Below the pieces are notes generated by a model that did no database searches, was not told the DNA's origin, and saw only the letters and a program-made list of their open reading frames with translations. Source: Bacteroidales bacterium 52_46 (GTDB lineage Bacteria > Bacteroidota > Bacteroidia > Bacteroidales > Muribaculaceae). Taken from it: DNA of 64,000 bases. Made by a program: the position numbers and the translations under genes. This document shows, one piece after another, positions 49,661 through 59,175 of this stretch; within the stretch, counting starts at the first letter, position 1, and each line of letters starts with the position of its first letter. The stretch spans positions 1-64,000 of the forward strand of contig MNQK01000030.1 in NCBI GenBank assembly GCA_001915385.1, written 5' to 3'.

Positions 49661-51097
49661 ATGCCAACTTCAAATATTGATTTTACAAAAGTTCAATTCG
49701 ATTTCTTAGTATCGGCACTTCATCCCGGATTATTTGTATCTACAGATAACGTACTGCAATGGATGGAGGAACAGAACCAAATAGTTGAAAGCCACATAGA
49801 GCAAATACCGCTTAACCGTCTGAAAGGCTGGAAATACACCGATGACCGAATACGACATGACTCAGGAAAATTTTTCAGCATCGACGGCATAAGAATAAGT
49901 ACAAATTACAGAGGAGAACAGACTTGGGACCAACCGATAATCAATCAGCCGGAAATAGGATTCCTTGGGTTTATCGTTAAGAAATTCAACGGAATATATC
50001 ATTTTCTCGTCCAAGCAAAGATTGAACCGGGGAATCTTAATGTAGTACAATTGTCTCCAACACTCCAAGCTACCAGAAGTAATTATACCTGTGTTCATAA
50101 GGGGAAACGGCCTACATATCTTGAATATTTCAATGGCGAAAAACCGGTCAGAATCCTACTTGACCAACTCCAGTCGGAGCAAGGAGCGCGCTTTCTGCAA
50201 AAACGAAACCGCAATATAATTGTTGAGGTTTCGGAAAATGAGGATATCGAGATTAAAGAAGGATTTCTATGGCTGTCACTTGGACAGATTAAAGAACTGA
50301 TTTCGTATCCGAATGTCCTCAACATGGACACGCGTACAGTGATTTCATGCATAACCTACGGAGGCTACAGCGAAGCGACTTTAAAATTGGTCAACACTCT
50401 GCTGAGCAGCCGAAGCGTTCATAGCGACGGTTATCTTTATTCAGTACTGAGCTGCGATAACCATCTGAATGACCTCAGACAAATAATACAATGGATTACA
50501 GGCCTTAAATTCAAATATGACCTTAGCGTGAAACCTATTGGCATTTCACAAATGAACAAATGGATTTATGACGGCAATACAATCCATCATCAGGATAATA
50601 AATACTTTGATGTCATCGGAGTAAATGTGGCAATCGGTAACCGTGAAATCATATCATGGGATCAGCCAATGATACGTTCTGCACAGGAGGGTATCATGGG
50701 ATTCCTGGTCAAAAAAATCAACGGAATTTACCATTTCCTTGTTCAGGGCAAACTTGAAGCGGGCAATTTTGACATCGTAGAGATGGCGCCGACAGTACAA
50801 TGCCTTACAGGGAATTACCAAAAAGGGAAAAACGAATATACGATACCATATATCGAATATTTCATCAACCCTCCGGCTGATAAGGTCTGGTACAGCACAT
50901 ATCAAAGCGAGGAGGGGGGAAGATTCTTCCATGAACAAAATCTCAATATAATAGTAGAAGTCGGCGACGACTTTCCAATAGAGGTTGACCCCAACTACTG
51001 CTGGATGACGTTAAATCAGATGATGTCATTTGTCACCTACAACAATTACCTCAACATCGCCGCACGCAGTCTGCTATCATCAATCAAATTCAAATAA
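49661..51097 (+). CDS. NDP-hexose 2,3-dehydratase
   Basis: A 478-residue protein made of two similar halves (about residues 5-225 and 250-475), the EvaA/TylX3-like arrangement. Each half has WDQPIINQPEIGFLGFIVKK or its copy WDQPMIRSAQEGIMGFLVKK, then GIYHFLVQ(A/G)K.E.GN. The enzyme removes water from dTDP-4-keto-6-deoxyglucose to give a 3,4-diketo-2,6-dideoxy intermediate, the entry to 2-deoxy sugars. A Gfo/Idh reductase follows 6 bases later, exactly the next enzyme in that route. Confidence 0.88.
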   Translation: MPTSNIDFTKVQFDFLVSALHPGLFVSTDNVLQWMEEQNQIVESHIEQIPLNRLKGWKYTDDRIRHDSGKFFSIDGIRISTNYRGEQTWDQPIINQPEIGFLGFIVKKFNGIYHFLVQAKIEPGNLNVVQLSPTLQATRSNYTCVHKGKRPTYLEYFNGEKPVRILLDQLQSEQGARFLQKRNRNIIVEVSENEDIEIKEGFLWLSLGQIKELISYPNVLNMDTRTVISCITYGGYSEATLKLVNTLLSSRSVHSDGYLYSVLSCDNHLNDLRQIIQWITGLKFKYDLSVKPIGISQMNKWIYDGNTIHHQDNKYFDVIGVNVAIGNREIISWDQPMIRSAQEGIMGFLVKKINGIYHFLVQGKLEAGNFDIVEMAPTVQCLTGNYQKGKNEYTIPYIEYFINPPADKVWYSTYQSEEGGRFFHEQNLNIIVEVGDDFPIEVDPNYCWMTLNQMMSFVTYNNYLNIAARSLLSSIKFK

Positions 51098-51103
51098 CCG
51101 GAT

Positions 51104-52138
51104 ATGAAAATAGGCATAATCAGCCCTTCGGAAATAGCATTCAGGAGATTTCTTCCCGCGCTGAAAAAATTCGGGAAATTATCTTATGCAGGAGTTGCCG
51201 TACCATCAGACAAAGATTGGTTCGGCGACAAAGAACATGACAACTCGGATTTTGAAGCGATCCACTACAGGGAATATGAGAAAGCCATAGGATTCAAAGA
51301 AAATTATGGCGGCGAAATTTATGAAGGATATTCCACAATGATACATGACGATGAAATTGAGGCACTATATATACCACTTCCTCCGGCACTACATTTCAAA
51401 TGGGCAAAGGAGGCGCTCAAAGCCGGGAAACATGTATTCATTGAAAAGCCGTCGACATGCAGTCTCGCTGATACGACCGAACTTGTCGAACTTGCCGCAC
51501 AAAGGGGCCTGGCTCTCCACGAGAACTATATGTTCATTTATCATGAGCAGATAAATGAAGTTGACAATATCATACAGTCCGGACAACTTGGCGCCGTCCG
51601 CAACTACCGTATAAATTTCGGATTTCCGATGCGCAGCCGGAATGATTTCAGGTATAACAAAGTGTTGGGCGGCGGTTCTCTTTTTGATGCCGGGGGATAT
51701 ACGTTGAAATATGCATGGCATCTTCTGGGGCCAACGGCACGAATCATAAGCGCACATCTTACGTATGCTGATGATTTTGACGTGGACATTTGCGGTTGTG
51801 CCACACTTGTCAACGACAAAGGCCATGTAGCGCAGGTGGCTTTCGGCATGGACAACGACTATCGTTGCATCATTGATGCCTGGGGTTCAACCGGGTCTCT
51901 TACATCGGACAGAATTTTGACCGCACCGGCAGGATTCGTCCCCAAATGCATAATCAAGAATAATCAGGAATACACCGACCACCAGCTTTCGCCCGATGAT
52001 ACTTTCATGAAAAGCATTGAAGTATTTGAAAAATGTATCAATGACGAGAATTTCCGGCAGCATGAATACGGCGAAATCGTCACACAAGCTACATTGGTCA
52101 ATGATTTTATCTCAAGGCTGAAGAACAATGAAAAATAA
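51104..52138 (+). CDS. Gfo/Idh/MocA oxidoreductase, likely sugar 3-ketoreductase
   Basis: A 344-residue NAD(P)-dependent dehydrogenase: Rossmann start MKIGIISPSEIAFRRFLPAL, the conserved EKP in KHVFIEKPSTCSL, and the substrate-domain GGGSLFDAGGYTL with its catalytic region. Behind a 2,3-dehydratase, this family reduces the unstable 3-keto group of the dideoxy sugar. The stop codon overlaps the next gene by 11 bases. Confidence 0.88.
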   Translation: MKIGIISPSEIAFRRFLPALKKFGKLSYAGVAVPSDKDWFGDKEHDNSDFEAIHYREYEKAIGFKENYGGEIYEGYSTMIHDDEIEALYIPLPPALHFKWAKEALKAGKHVFIEKPSTCSLADTTELVELAAQRGLALHENYMFIYHEQINEVDNIIQSGQLGAVRNYRINFGFPMRSRNDFRYNKVLGGGSLFDAGGYTLKYAWHLLGPTARIISAHLTYADDFDVDICGCATLVNDKGHVAQVAFGMDNDYRCIIDAWGSTGSLTSDRILTAPAGFVPKCIIKNNQEYTDHQLSPDDTFMKSIEVFEKCINDENFRQHEYGEIVTQATLVNDFISRLKNNEK

Positions 52139-53015
52139 ATCGTGCATAATAATTGGATCAGAAGGATACCTCGGCAAGCACATAGTGCATTACGCCGGAC
52201 AATACGGTTTTGAAATTGCAGGCTGTCATGACATCTCACCACAAAGTGAAAATCCGGTCTATTCATCTATTAATATCACCGACAAAGAAAGCTTAGAAAA
52301 AATAAATGTTGATGTAGATTGCATTTTCATGTTCTCTGGACTTACCGGGACTTATGCCGGTTTTGACAATTATGAAAAATATGTTGCAATCAACGAGACC
52401 GGTCTGCTCAACCTGCTCGACGTAATGCGCAGGCGGCAAAGCAAAGCCCGCATTATATTCCCTTCGACACGTCTTGTATACAAAGGTGTTGACAAGCCGC
52501 TTAGAGAATGTGATGAAAAGGACCACAAAACCATTTACGCCATCAACAAACTTGCCTGTGAGGCGTATCTGAAAGCCTATGCTAATTCGTTCGGCATACC
52601 GTTTACCGTATATCGGATTTGCGTTCCATACGGCAATGAAATTTCGGGAGACTATTCCTTCGGAACAATCGGGTTCTTTTTAAAGAACGCCAAGTCAGGC
52701 AATCCGATTACCTTATACGGCGGCGGAATCCAAAAGCGGACCTTTACGCATGTGGCTGACATATGCCGTCAAATCCTCCTGACTGCGCCATTACCGCAAT
52801 CAAAAAATGAGATTTACAATATTGGCGGAGAAACATTCTCATTGCGCGAAGCCGCTGAGATTGTCAACCGTCGCTGCGGAGTTGAGATTAAAGGCGTAGA
52901 ATGGCCTGAAAAAGACCTCCTCATAGAGTCAGGAGATACATACTTCGATGACAGCAAAATCAGCAATCTGATTGATTGCACTATAACCAAATCACTAAAA
53001 GAAATAGAGTTTTAG
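52128..53015 (+). CDS. NAD-dependent sugar epimerase/reductase (SDR)
   Basis: A 295-residue extended SDR: cofactor loop GSEGYLGKHI (GxxGxxG), FPSTRLVY and catalytic YAINK (Tyr-x-x-x-Lys), then FTHVADIC and NIGGETFSLREAAEIV. In this context it likely reduces the 4-keto group of the dideoxy sugar, the last step before glycosyl transfer, but a 4-epimerase is also possible. Confidence 0.85.
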   Translation: MKNKSCIIIGSEGYLGKHIVHYAGQYGFEIAGCHDISPQSENPVYSSINITDKESLEKINVDVDCIFMFSGLTGTYAGFDNYEKYVAINETGLLNLLDVMRRRQSKARIIFPSTRLVYKGVDKPLRECDEKDHKTIYAINKLACEAYLKAYANSFGIPFTVYRICVPYGNEISGDYSFGTIGFFLKNAKSGNPITLYGGGIQKRTFTHVADICRQILLTAPLPQSKNEIYNIGGETFSLREAAEIVNRRCGVEIKGVEWPEKDLLIESGDTYFDDSKISNLIDCTITKSLKEIEF

Positions 53016-53024
53016 CCCTATCGA

Positions 53025-54050
53025 ATGATGGAGACTGTTCATATAGCATTATCTTCGGATGAAAATTATGTAATCGGCCTTACCGTCACAGCCGGCAGTA
53101 TCGCCTACCATGCATCAAGAGATGTAAAATTAATGATGCATATTCTTGACGGGGGAATCAAAGATGACACATTCGCCCAAATGGCGGATAAAATACACAA
53201 ATTGCACCCCCATGTCGAATTCCACAGAATTTCGGTAGACGAAAATCTCTTCCGAAACTATCCGGTATGGTCAGGCAACAAAATGACCTACGCACGCCTG
53301 CTATTGGCCGATGCCCTCCCTGATGTATCCCATATAATATATTCCGATACCGATTTTCTATGGCTAATCGATATAGCAGAATTATGGCAGCAACGCTCTG
53401 ATGATGTAATATTTATGAGCACATTAGATTTTCCAACGACTATAGCATCAGAGGAGAAATGGGCAAAAAGCCACAATCTACCATTTGACCGGAATAACTA
53501 TTTTTGCGCAGGATTATCGTTCTACAATCTTAACAAATTCCGTCAGGAAAAGATAATCAACCAAGTATCTGAATTTCTATGCTCTCATCCCGATGTAATT
53601 CTTGCTGATCAAAGTGCGCTTAACCATGTATTAATAAATAGAGTTCAATTACTTCCACAACTATGGCAAACATACTCAATTACTTTAACTCCAGAAAATA
53701 TTCTTCAACCAATTGCTATCCATTATGCAGGAGACATCCCTTGGAATAGAGCAAAATCACTGACACTTCCAATTTCAGACAGCACTTTGTTGTGGTATGC
53801 CATGCTTGATTACATCAACGGTGTTGAATCAGGATCGTCAATAAAACAAGATCTTAGTCGTTGGCAACGGATATATAAATATTCACTGAATTTTATTTAT
53901 AACCACTCGTTAAGTATGGCACTATTTTCTATATTTCTCAAAGCAATAGGCCGCGGCAAATACTCTTCTAGCTTTAAACGACTCTCCTCCAAACTCAACC
54001 TATCAAGGTCTGGAATCCAGCAACGCATATTAGTTAAAAACGCATATTAG
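53025..54050 (+). CDS. Glycosyltransferase family 8, first copy
   Basis: A 341-residue GT8 enzyme of the retaining type. Its DxD metal site is Asp108-Thr-Asp110 in YSDTDFLW; the sugar-binding LADQSALN and the metal-binding His in IAIHYAGDIPW are present. It shares its first 110 residues almost exactly with the gene at 54091; C-terminal halves differ. The UDP-sugar used is unknown. Confidence 0.9.
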   Translation: MMETVHIALSSDENYVIGLTVTAGSIAYHASRDVKLMMHILDGGIKDDTFAQMADKIHKLHPHVEFHRISVDENLFRNYPVWSGNKMTYARLLLADALPDVSHIIYSDTDFLWLIDIAELWQQRSDDVIFMSTLDFPTTIASEEKWAKSHNLPFDRNNYFCAGLSFYNLNKFRQEKIINQVSEFLCSHPDVILADQSALNHVLINRVQLLPQLWQTYSITLTPENILQPIAIHYAGDIPWNRAKSLTLPISDSTLLWYAMLDYINGVESGSSIKQDLSRWQRIYKYSLNFIYNHSLSMALFSIFLKAIGRGKYSSSFKRLSSKLNLSRSGIQQRILVKNAY

Positions 54051-54090
54051 TTAAAGGGGAGACAGGCAAATTATAAATTCTGCATTTGAT

Positions 54091-55113
54091 ATGGGAACCA
54101 TACATATAGCTTTACCCTCCGATGAGAACTATGTAATCGGCCTTACCGTCACAGCCGGCAGTATTGCCTATCATGCATCAAAAGACGTAAAATTAATGAT
54201 GCATATCCTTGACGGGGGAATCAAAGATGACACATTCGCCAAGATGGCGGAGAAAATACACAAATTGCACCCACATGTAGAATTTCACCGGATTGCCGTT
54301 GATGAAACTCTTTTTAAGAACTACCCGGTATGGTCAGGCAACAAAATGACCTACGCACGCCTGCTACTGGCAGAAGCATTACCTGACGTATCGCATATAA
54401 TATATTCCGACACAGATTTCCTATGGCTAATCGATATAGCTGAATTATGGCAAGAGCGTTCGGATAAGGAAATATTTCTGGGAGTTCAGGATCATCCGGA
54501 AACGATAACAAGAGAAGCATTATGGGCGAAACAGCATGGGCTGCCCTTTGACCATAACCGTTATTTCGGAGCCGGATTGTCATTTTATAATCTTGACAAG
54601 TTCCGCGAGGAAGGAATAATCGGACAAGTTACTGATTTTTTAGGGAAATACCCTGACGTGTTTTTTGCCGACCAGACAGCATTGAACTACCTCCTCCACG
54701 ACAGAGTCAAATTTTTACCCCAGAAATGGCAGACGCTCTCAATAGCTCTTACGCCAGAAAATGTCAGCCACCCGATTGCAATACATTATGGAGGCGATAT
54801 ACCCTGGCGTCGTGACAAATTCTGGACATTTCCCATATCTGACAGTACGCTTTTATGGTATGCAATGCTCGACCACATAAATGGCCAACGTCCCGGCACA
54901 TCAATAAAATCACATCTCACCACATGGCAACGGATATATAAACGCGCATTGGCCAACATCTATCATCACTCAGTATCAAGAGTAATATTCAATTATATGC
55001 TCAAAGTTAGTGGAAGAGCATCATATATAACAAATCTCAATAGATTTGTCATAGATCTCGGCATATCGAACCGTACCGCTACATACCGGGTATTATTACT
55101 GGATCTCCAATAA
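54091..55113 (+). CDS. Glycosyltransferase family 8, second copy
   Basis: A 340-residue paralogue of the gene upstream: DxD in YSDTDFLW, FADQTALN and IAIHYGGDIPW. The N-terminal half is almost identical to the first copy, even at DNA level, but the C-terminal third is not. Both keep all catalytic residues, so each probably adds a different sugar or uses a different acceptor. Confidence 0.9.
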   Translation: MGTIHIALPSDENYVIGLTVTAGSIAYHASKDVKLMMHILDGGIKDDTFAKMAEKIHKLHPHVEFHRIAVDETLFKNYPVWSGNKMTYARLLLAEALPDVSHIIYSDTDFLWLIDIAELWQERSDKEIFLGVQDHPETITREALWAKQHGLPFDHNRYFGAGLSFYNLDKFREEGIIGQVTDFLGKYPDVFFADQTALNYLLHDRVKFLPQKWQTLSIALTPENVSHPIAIHYGGDIPWRRDKFWTFPISDSTLLWYAMLDHINGQRPGTSIKSHLTTWQRIYKRALANIYHHSVSRVIFNYMLKVSGRASYITNLNRFVIDLGISNRTATYRVLLLDLQ

Positions 55114-55145
55114 TATTTAAATTTACAAAAAACAATTATTTCCCC

Positions 55146-56576
55146 ATGGTTGAACCGTCTTTAAAAAAGAGAACATTTCATGGTGTAATTTGGAAAATAG
55201 TTGAAACTGGTGGAACTCAGTTTATACAACTTGTAGTAAGTATATTTCTTGCACGACTTGTGATGCCCAATCAATTTTCAGCCATCGCAATGTTATCAAT
55301 ATTTCTCGCGTTGGCTCGAGTATTTGTCGACTCAGGCTTTTCAAGTGCTTTGATGAGAAAACCAAATAGGACACAAACAGATTGCTGCACTGTCTTTTAT
55401 TCCAACATAATCATTTCAGTAATAACATATATAATTTTATTTTTTTGTGCACCACTAGTCGCTGATTTTTACGAACTTCCAGAATTGATAATTCTACTGC
55501 GAGTAATGGCATTGTGTATTATAATTGGAGCATTCTCTGCTGTCCAGAAGACTCTATTTACAGTAGAAATGAACTTTAAAGCTTTGGCTTATTATAATAT
55601 GGCGGCATTAGTTATATCGGGTTGTGTAGGCATATATATGGCTTATAAAGGATTTCAAGTCTGGGCACTCGTCGCGCAATCAATTTTAAATACCACTATA
55701 AATACCATATTCGTCTGGTACAAATCAACATGGCGTCCCTCTATATTATTCTCTACAAAATCACTGAAAGAATTTTTCAAATTTGGTTCAAAACTTTTAA
55801 GCTCTCAACTCCTTAATACATTTTTTAACAATATATATGGGGTAGTAATTGGTAAAATTTTTGCGAGACCAGACTTAGCATTCTACAACAGAGCACAAGT
55901 ATTAAATAACATGACATCAACTACGCCAACGTATGTCATAGCCGGGGTTTCCTATCCAGCATTTTGTAAAATGCAAGAGGATAATGACAGGCTGCGTGAA
56001 GGTTATCGAAAAATGATAATAATTTGTTCTTTTATAATATTTCCTCTAAGTTTAGGAATAGGCGGCGTTTCATTTCCGTTGATTAATGTACTATATACTG
56101 AAGCTTGGATTTATGCCGCAACACTCCTGCAGATTATTGTTTTTGCCGGAATGTGGTATCCGATACATGCCATAAATGTCAATTTTCTCCTTGTAAAAGG
56201 ACGAAGTGACATTGTTCTTCGAATTGAAGTCATAAAGAAAGTCGTTGCCGTTTTAATCATGTGCATCACAATTCCATTAGGCCTTGAAGCGATGTGTGCC
56301 GGTGGAATTGTGTCATCATTGATTTCCTTGTTTATAAACACACATTATACAGGAAAATTTCTTGGAATGGGAATCATGCAACAAGCAAAAGATTTCGGAC
56401 CATATCTCATTCTTTCTTTTGTAATGTTTTTAGGGTGTAAAACATGTTCTACTATAATGGGAAACGGTATTGACAGCCTTGTCATTTCCATACTATTAGG
56501 AATAATAATTTATTTAGGGGGAGCAATAATATTCAAACTAAAAGGGCTGAAATTGCTCCTGACACTAAGAAAATAA
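55146..56576 (+). CDS. Polysaccharide flippase (Wzx-like)
   Basis: A 476-residue membrane protein with 12 or more helices, starting with the family-typical FHGVIWKIVETGGTQFIQLVVSIFLARLV. The segment DLAFYNRAQVLNNMTSTTP and the final KLKGLKLLL fit the polysaccharide-transport group of the MOP superfamily. It would flip lipid-linked repeat units across the inner membrane. No Wzy polymerase is identified in the window. Confidence 0.9.
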   Translation: MVEPSLKKRTFHGVIWKIVETGGTQFIQLVVSIFLARLVMPNQFSAIAMLSIFLALARVFVDSGFSSALMRKPNRTQTDCCTVFYSNIIISVITYIILFFCAPLVADFYELPELIILLRVMALCIIIGAFSAVQKTLFTVEMNFKALAYYNMAALVISGCVGIYMAYKGFQVWALVAQSILNTTINTIFVWYKSTWRPSILFSTKSLKEFFKFGSKLLSSQLLNTFFNNIYGVVIGKIFARPDLAFYNRAQVLNNMTSTTPTYVIAGVSYPAFCKMQEDNDRLREGYRKMIIICSFIIFPLSLGIGGVSFPLINVLYTEAWIYAATLLQIIVFAGMWYPIHAINVNFLLVKGRSDIVLRIEVIKKVVAVLIMCITIPLGLEAMCAGGIVSSLISLFINTHYTGKFLGMGIMQQAKDFGPYLILSFVMFLGCKTCSTIMGNGIDSLVISILLGIIIYLGGAIIFKLKGLKLLLTLRK

Positions 56577-56616
56577 ATACAAACCGAATATCATCCTCAA
56601 AGATATACATTATAAT

Positions 56617-57720
56617 ATGAATCAGATAACCGTTACAGCGCCTCTTCTTCCTGATTTAAAAGAGTTTACTGAGTTACTTAAAGATATATGGAATAAAAAA
56701 TGGATTACCAACAACGGAGAATACCACAAGCGTCTTGAATCAGCACTTGCCGAATATCTAAAAGTGCCATATCTGTCTCTATTTACCAACGGCACGTTAC
56801 CTTTGATTACCGCATTACAGGCATTAAGGATAACCGGGGAAGTCATAACGACTCCGTATAGTTTTGTTGCGACAACTCATTCGTTGTGGTGGAACGGCAT
56901 CAAGCCTGTTTTTGTTGACATCGACTCTGCCAATTGTGGGATAGACCCGACAAAAATAGAAGCTGCCATAACTCCTAAAACCACGGCAATCATGCCGGTT
57001 CACTGTTACGGTAAACCTTGCGACACAAAAGCGATACAAGAAATTGCCGATAAATACGGACTGAAGGTAATATATGATGCAGCCCATGCATTTGGAGTGG
57101 AAGTGAATGGGAAATCAATTCTTAACGAAGGTGATATATCGACTCTTTCATTTCATGCTACTAAAGTGTATAACACCATTGAAGGCGGTGCAATGGTAAT
57201 GAAGGACGAACAGACAAAGAAAAGAATTGATTATCTGAAGAATTTCGGATTTGCCAATGAAACTACAGTAGTAGCTCCCGGTATAAATTCCAAAATGGAC
57301 GAAGTAAGAGCGGCCTACGGTATGCTAAACTTACAATTGGTAGATTCTGCTATTGAGGCCAGGCAAAAAGTGGCGAATTCATATCGCAAAGTATTGAGAG
57401 ATATTGACGGTATAACGTTCTTTGATGATATGCCGGGTGTACGTCACAATTACAGCTATTTTCCTATCTTCATAGATGCATCAAAATTCGGGTGCACGAG
57501 AGATGAACTATACTTCAAGATGAGAGAAGCCAATGTACTCGGTCGGCGCTATTTTTATCCTCTCATTTCCGAATTCAGCACATATCGCGGTCTTCCATCT
57601 GCATCACGTGAAAATCTTCCGGAATCATATAAATTGGCAGATACTGTATTATGTCTTCCTATGCATCATGAACTCTCAGATGACGATATTGAAAGAGTCC
57701 TTAATTGTATAATAAACTAA
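56617..57720 (+). CDS. DegT/DnrJ/EryC1-type sugar aminotransferase
   Basis: A 367-residue PLP enzyme: FTNGTLPLITALQAL, TTPYSFVATTHSL, VHCYGKPCD, the cofactor Asp154 in YDAAHAFGVE, and the lysine 183 in SFHATKVYNTIEGG. It transfers an amino group from glutamate to a keto-sugar nucleotide. With the dideoxy pathway upstream, the product could be an amino-dideoxy sugar, but a separate keto-sugar is equally possible. Confidence 0.9.
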   Translation: MNQITVTAPLLPDLKEFTELLKDIWNKKWITNNGEYHKRLESALAEYLKVPYLSLFTNGTLPLITALQALRITGEVITTPYSFVATTHSLWWNGIKPVFVDIDSANCGIDPTKIEAAITPKTTAIMPVHCYGKPCDTKAIQEIADKYGLKVIYDAAHAFGVEVNGKSILNEGDISTLSFHATKVYNTIEGGAMVMKDEQTKKRIDYLKNFGFANETTVVAPGINSKMDEVRAAYGMLNLQLVDSAIEARQKVANSYRKVLRDIDGITFFDDMPGVRHNYSYFPIFIDASKFGCTRDELYFKMREANVLGRRYFYPLISEFSTYRGLPSASRENLPESYKLADTVLCLPMHHELSDDDIERVLNCIIN

Positions 57721-57875
57721 CTGCCAATCACATTCTCAAGAAAAAAAACCAATATATCCAAATACCATTCAACAATATTGGATTTCGTTTAGTGCTGAGA
57801 TTAAAGCGTGAATTCATTAAGTTGCGCAGTTATTTTTATAATACGCATTTCAGATATAGATTGTTGTCAGAATAA
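57705..57875 (+). pseudogene. Possible C-terminal remnant of a lost gene
   Basis: An open frame without ATG, overlapping the aminotransferase end, reads NNIGFRLVLRLKREFIKLRS followed by YFYNTHFRYRLLSE and a stop. The basic amphipathic pattern looks more like a protein tail than random spacer, which suggests the relic of a deleted transferase gene. The other part of the 309-base spacer (57876-58029) is AT-rich with no gene. Confidence 0.25.
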
Positions 57876-58029
57876 AATTCATTCTCCCCTAACAAAGAAG
57901 ATATATTATTTCTCATACTGTATTTTACAAATCCTAAAACAGAACGATGTCAATCAAATATCTGATTGCAAATATTACCTCTCTTTAATACATAATAAAA
58001 ATACAACAAAACATTGATACTTAATAACA

Positions 58030-59031
58030 ATGAGTCAACCGTTGGTAGCAATACATTGTATCGCATATAATCAGGACAAATATATTCGTGAGACGTTGGA
58101 AGGGTTCGTGATGCAAAAAACAAATTTTCCGTTTGTAGCAATTGTTCATGATGATGCCTCTACTGACAATACAGCTGTTATAATCAGGGAATATGCTCAA
58201 AAATATCCGAATATAATCAACCCAATATATGAAACTGAAAACCAATATAGCAAACCGGGGAATCCGTTAGGAAAGATTATGATGCAAGCCATTGAAAAAA
58301 CCGGAGCAAAATACGTGGCATATTGCGAAGGAGATGATTATTGGACAGACCCTCTTAAACTACAAAAACAAGTTGATTTTTTGGAAAACAACCCTGACTA
58401 TTCCCTCGTATGCTGTAATGCAGACAATTATATACAAACTGAGAAACGATTAATTAAATGTCAATTTATTAAAAAGGGGACTTTCGATATAAATTATTTA
58501 ATAATTCAAAACAACATTGTCACATGCTCAACCATGTTGAGAAAAAACTTATTAAATTCATATTATAAAGAAACGACCTTACACTCATCCGGGTTGTATT
58601 TCGGAGACTATCAACTTTGGCTATACATGTCGACATTAGGAAAATGCATGTATTTATCAGACATTATGTGTGTCTATCGAATATGTCCAAGCGGTGTATC
58701 AAAGATGAAACACGACGCACAACGAATTAAATGGATGCATTCCCGTCTTTTAGTATTAGATTATTATACTAATAAGTATAATGTTGATGATGACGCTAAA
58801 GTTAAAGCATATTTCAACTTTTATCGCCATTGGGCTTTCTTTGCAGCATATCATAGAGATAAAAAAGTATATGAGCGTGCTAAAAAATTCTACTCAGAGA
58901 ACAGGTATTTTCAGACAGTAACATTTTTTAAATTTGTAAAGACATTTCGCTATCCTAAACAATTATGGGCTTTTATAGATAGGCACAACCGAATCAGTTA
59001 CCACACGACCAAATCTTTCGAACCTAAATGA
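58030..59031 (+). CDS. Glycosyltransferase family 2
   Basis: A 333-residue GT-A fold inverting transferase: LVAIHCIAYNQDKYIRETLEGFVMQ, nucleotide-binding VHDDASTDNTAVII, and the DxD-like EGDDYWTDPLKLQKQ, then a helical C-terminal part. Soluble, acting at the inner face of the membrane on the growing repeat unit. AT-rich codons. Confidence 0.9.
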   Translation: MSQPLVAIHCIAYNQDKYIRETLEGFVMQKTNFPFVAIVHDDASTDNTAVIIREYAQKYPNIINPIYETENQYSKPGNPLGKIMMQAIEKTGAKYVAYCEGDDYWTDPLKLQKQVDFLENNPDYSLVCCNADNYIQTEKRLIKCQFIKKGTFDINYLIIQNNIVTCSTMLRKNLLNSYYKETTLHSSGLYFGDYQLWLYMSTLGKCMYLSDIMCVYRICPSGVSKMKHDAQRIKWMHSRLLVLDYYTNKYNVDDDAKVKAYFNFYRHWAFFAAYHRDKKVYERAKKFYSENRYFQTVTFFKFVKTFRYPKQLWAFIDRHNRISYHTTKSFEPK

Positions 59032-59175
59032 TATTATTCTCAATATATCTTAAATTAAAAGGATATCAAAACAACATTTATGTAACATTTTAATTAATTA
59101 CTATATTCTGAAAGCTTAAATACCATTCTACTCTACTAAAATTATTTAAGGTCTAATTTATTTCTATATTTATCT

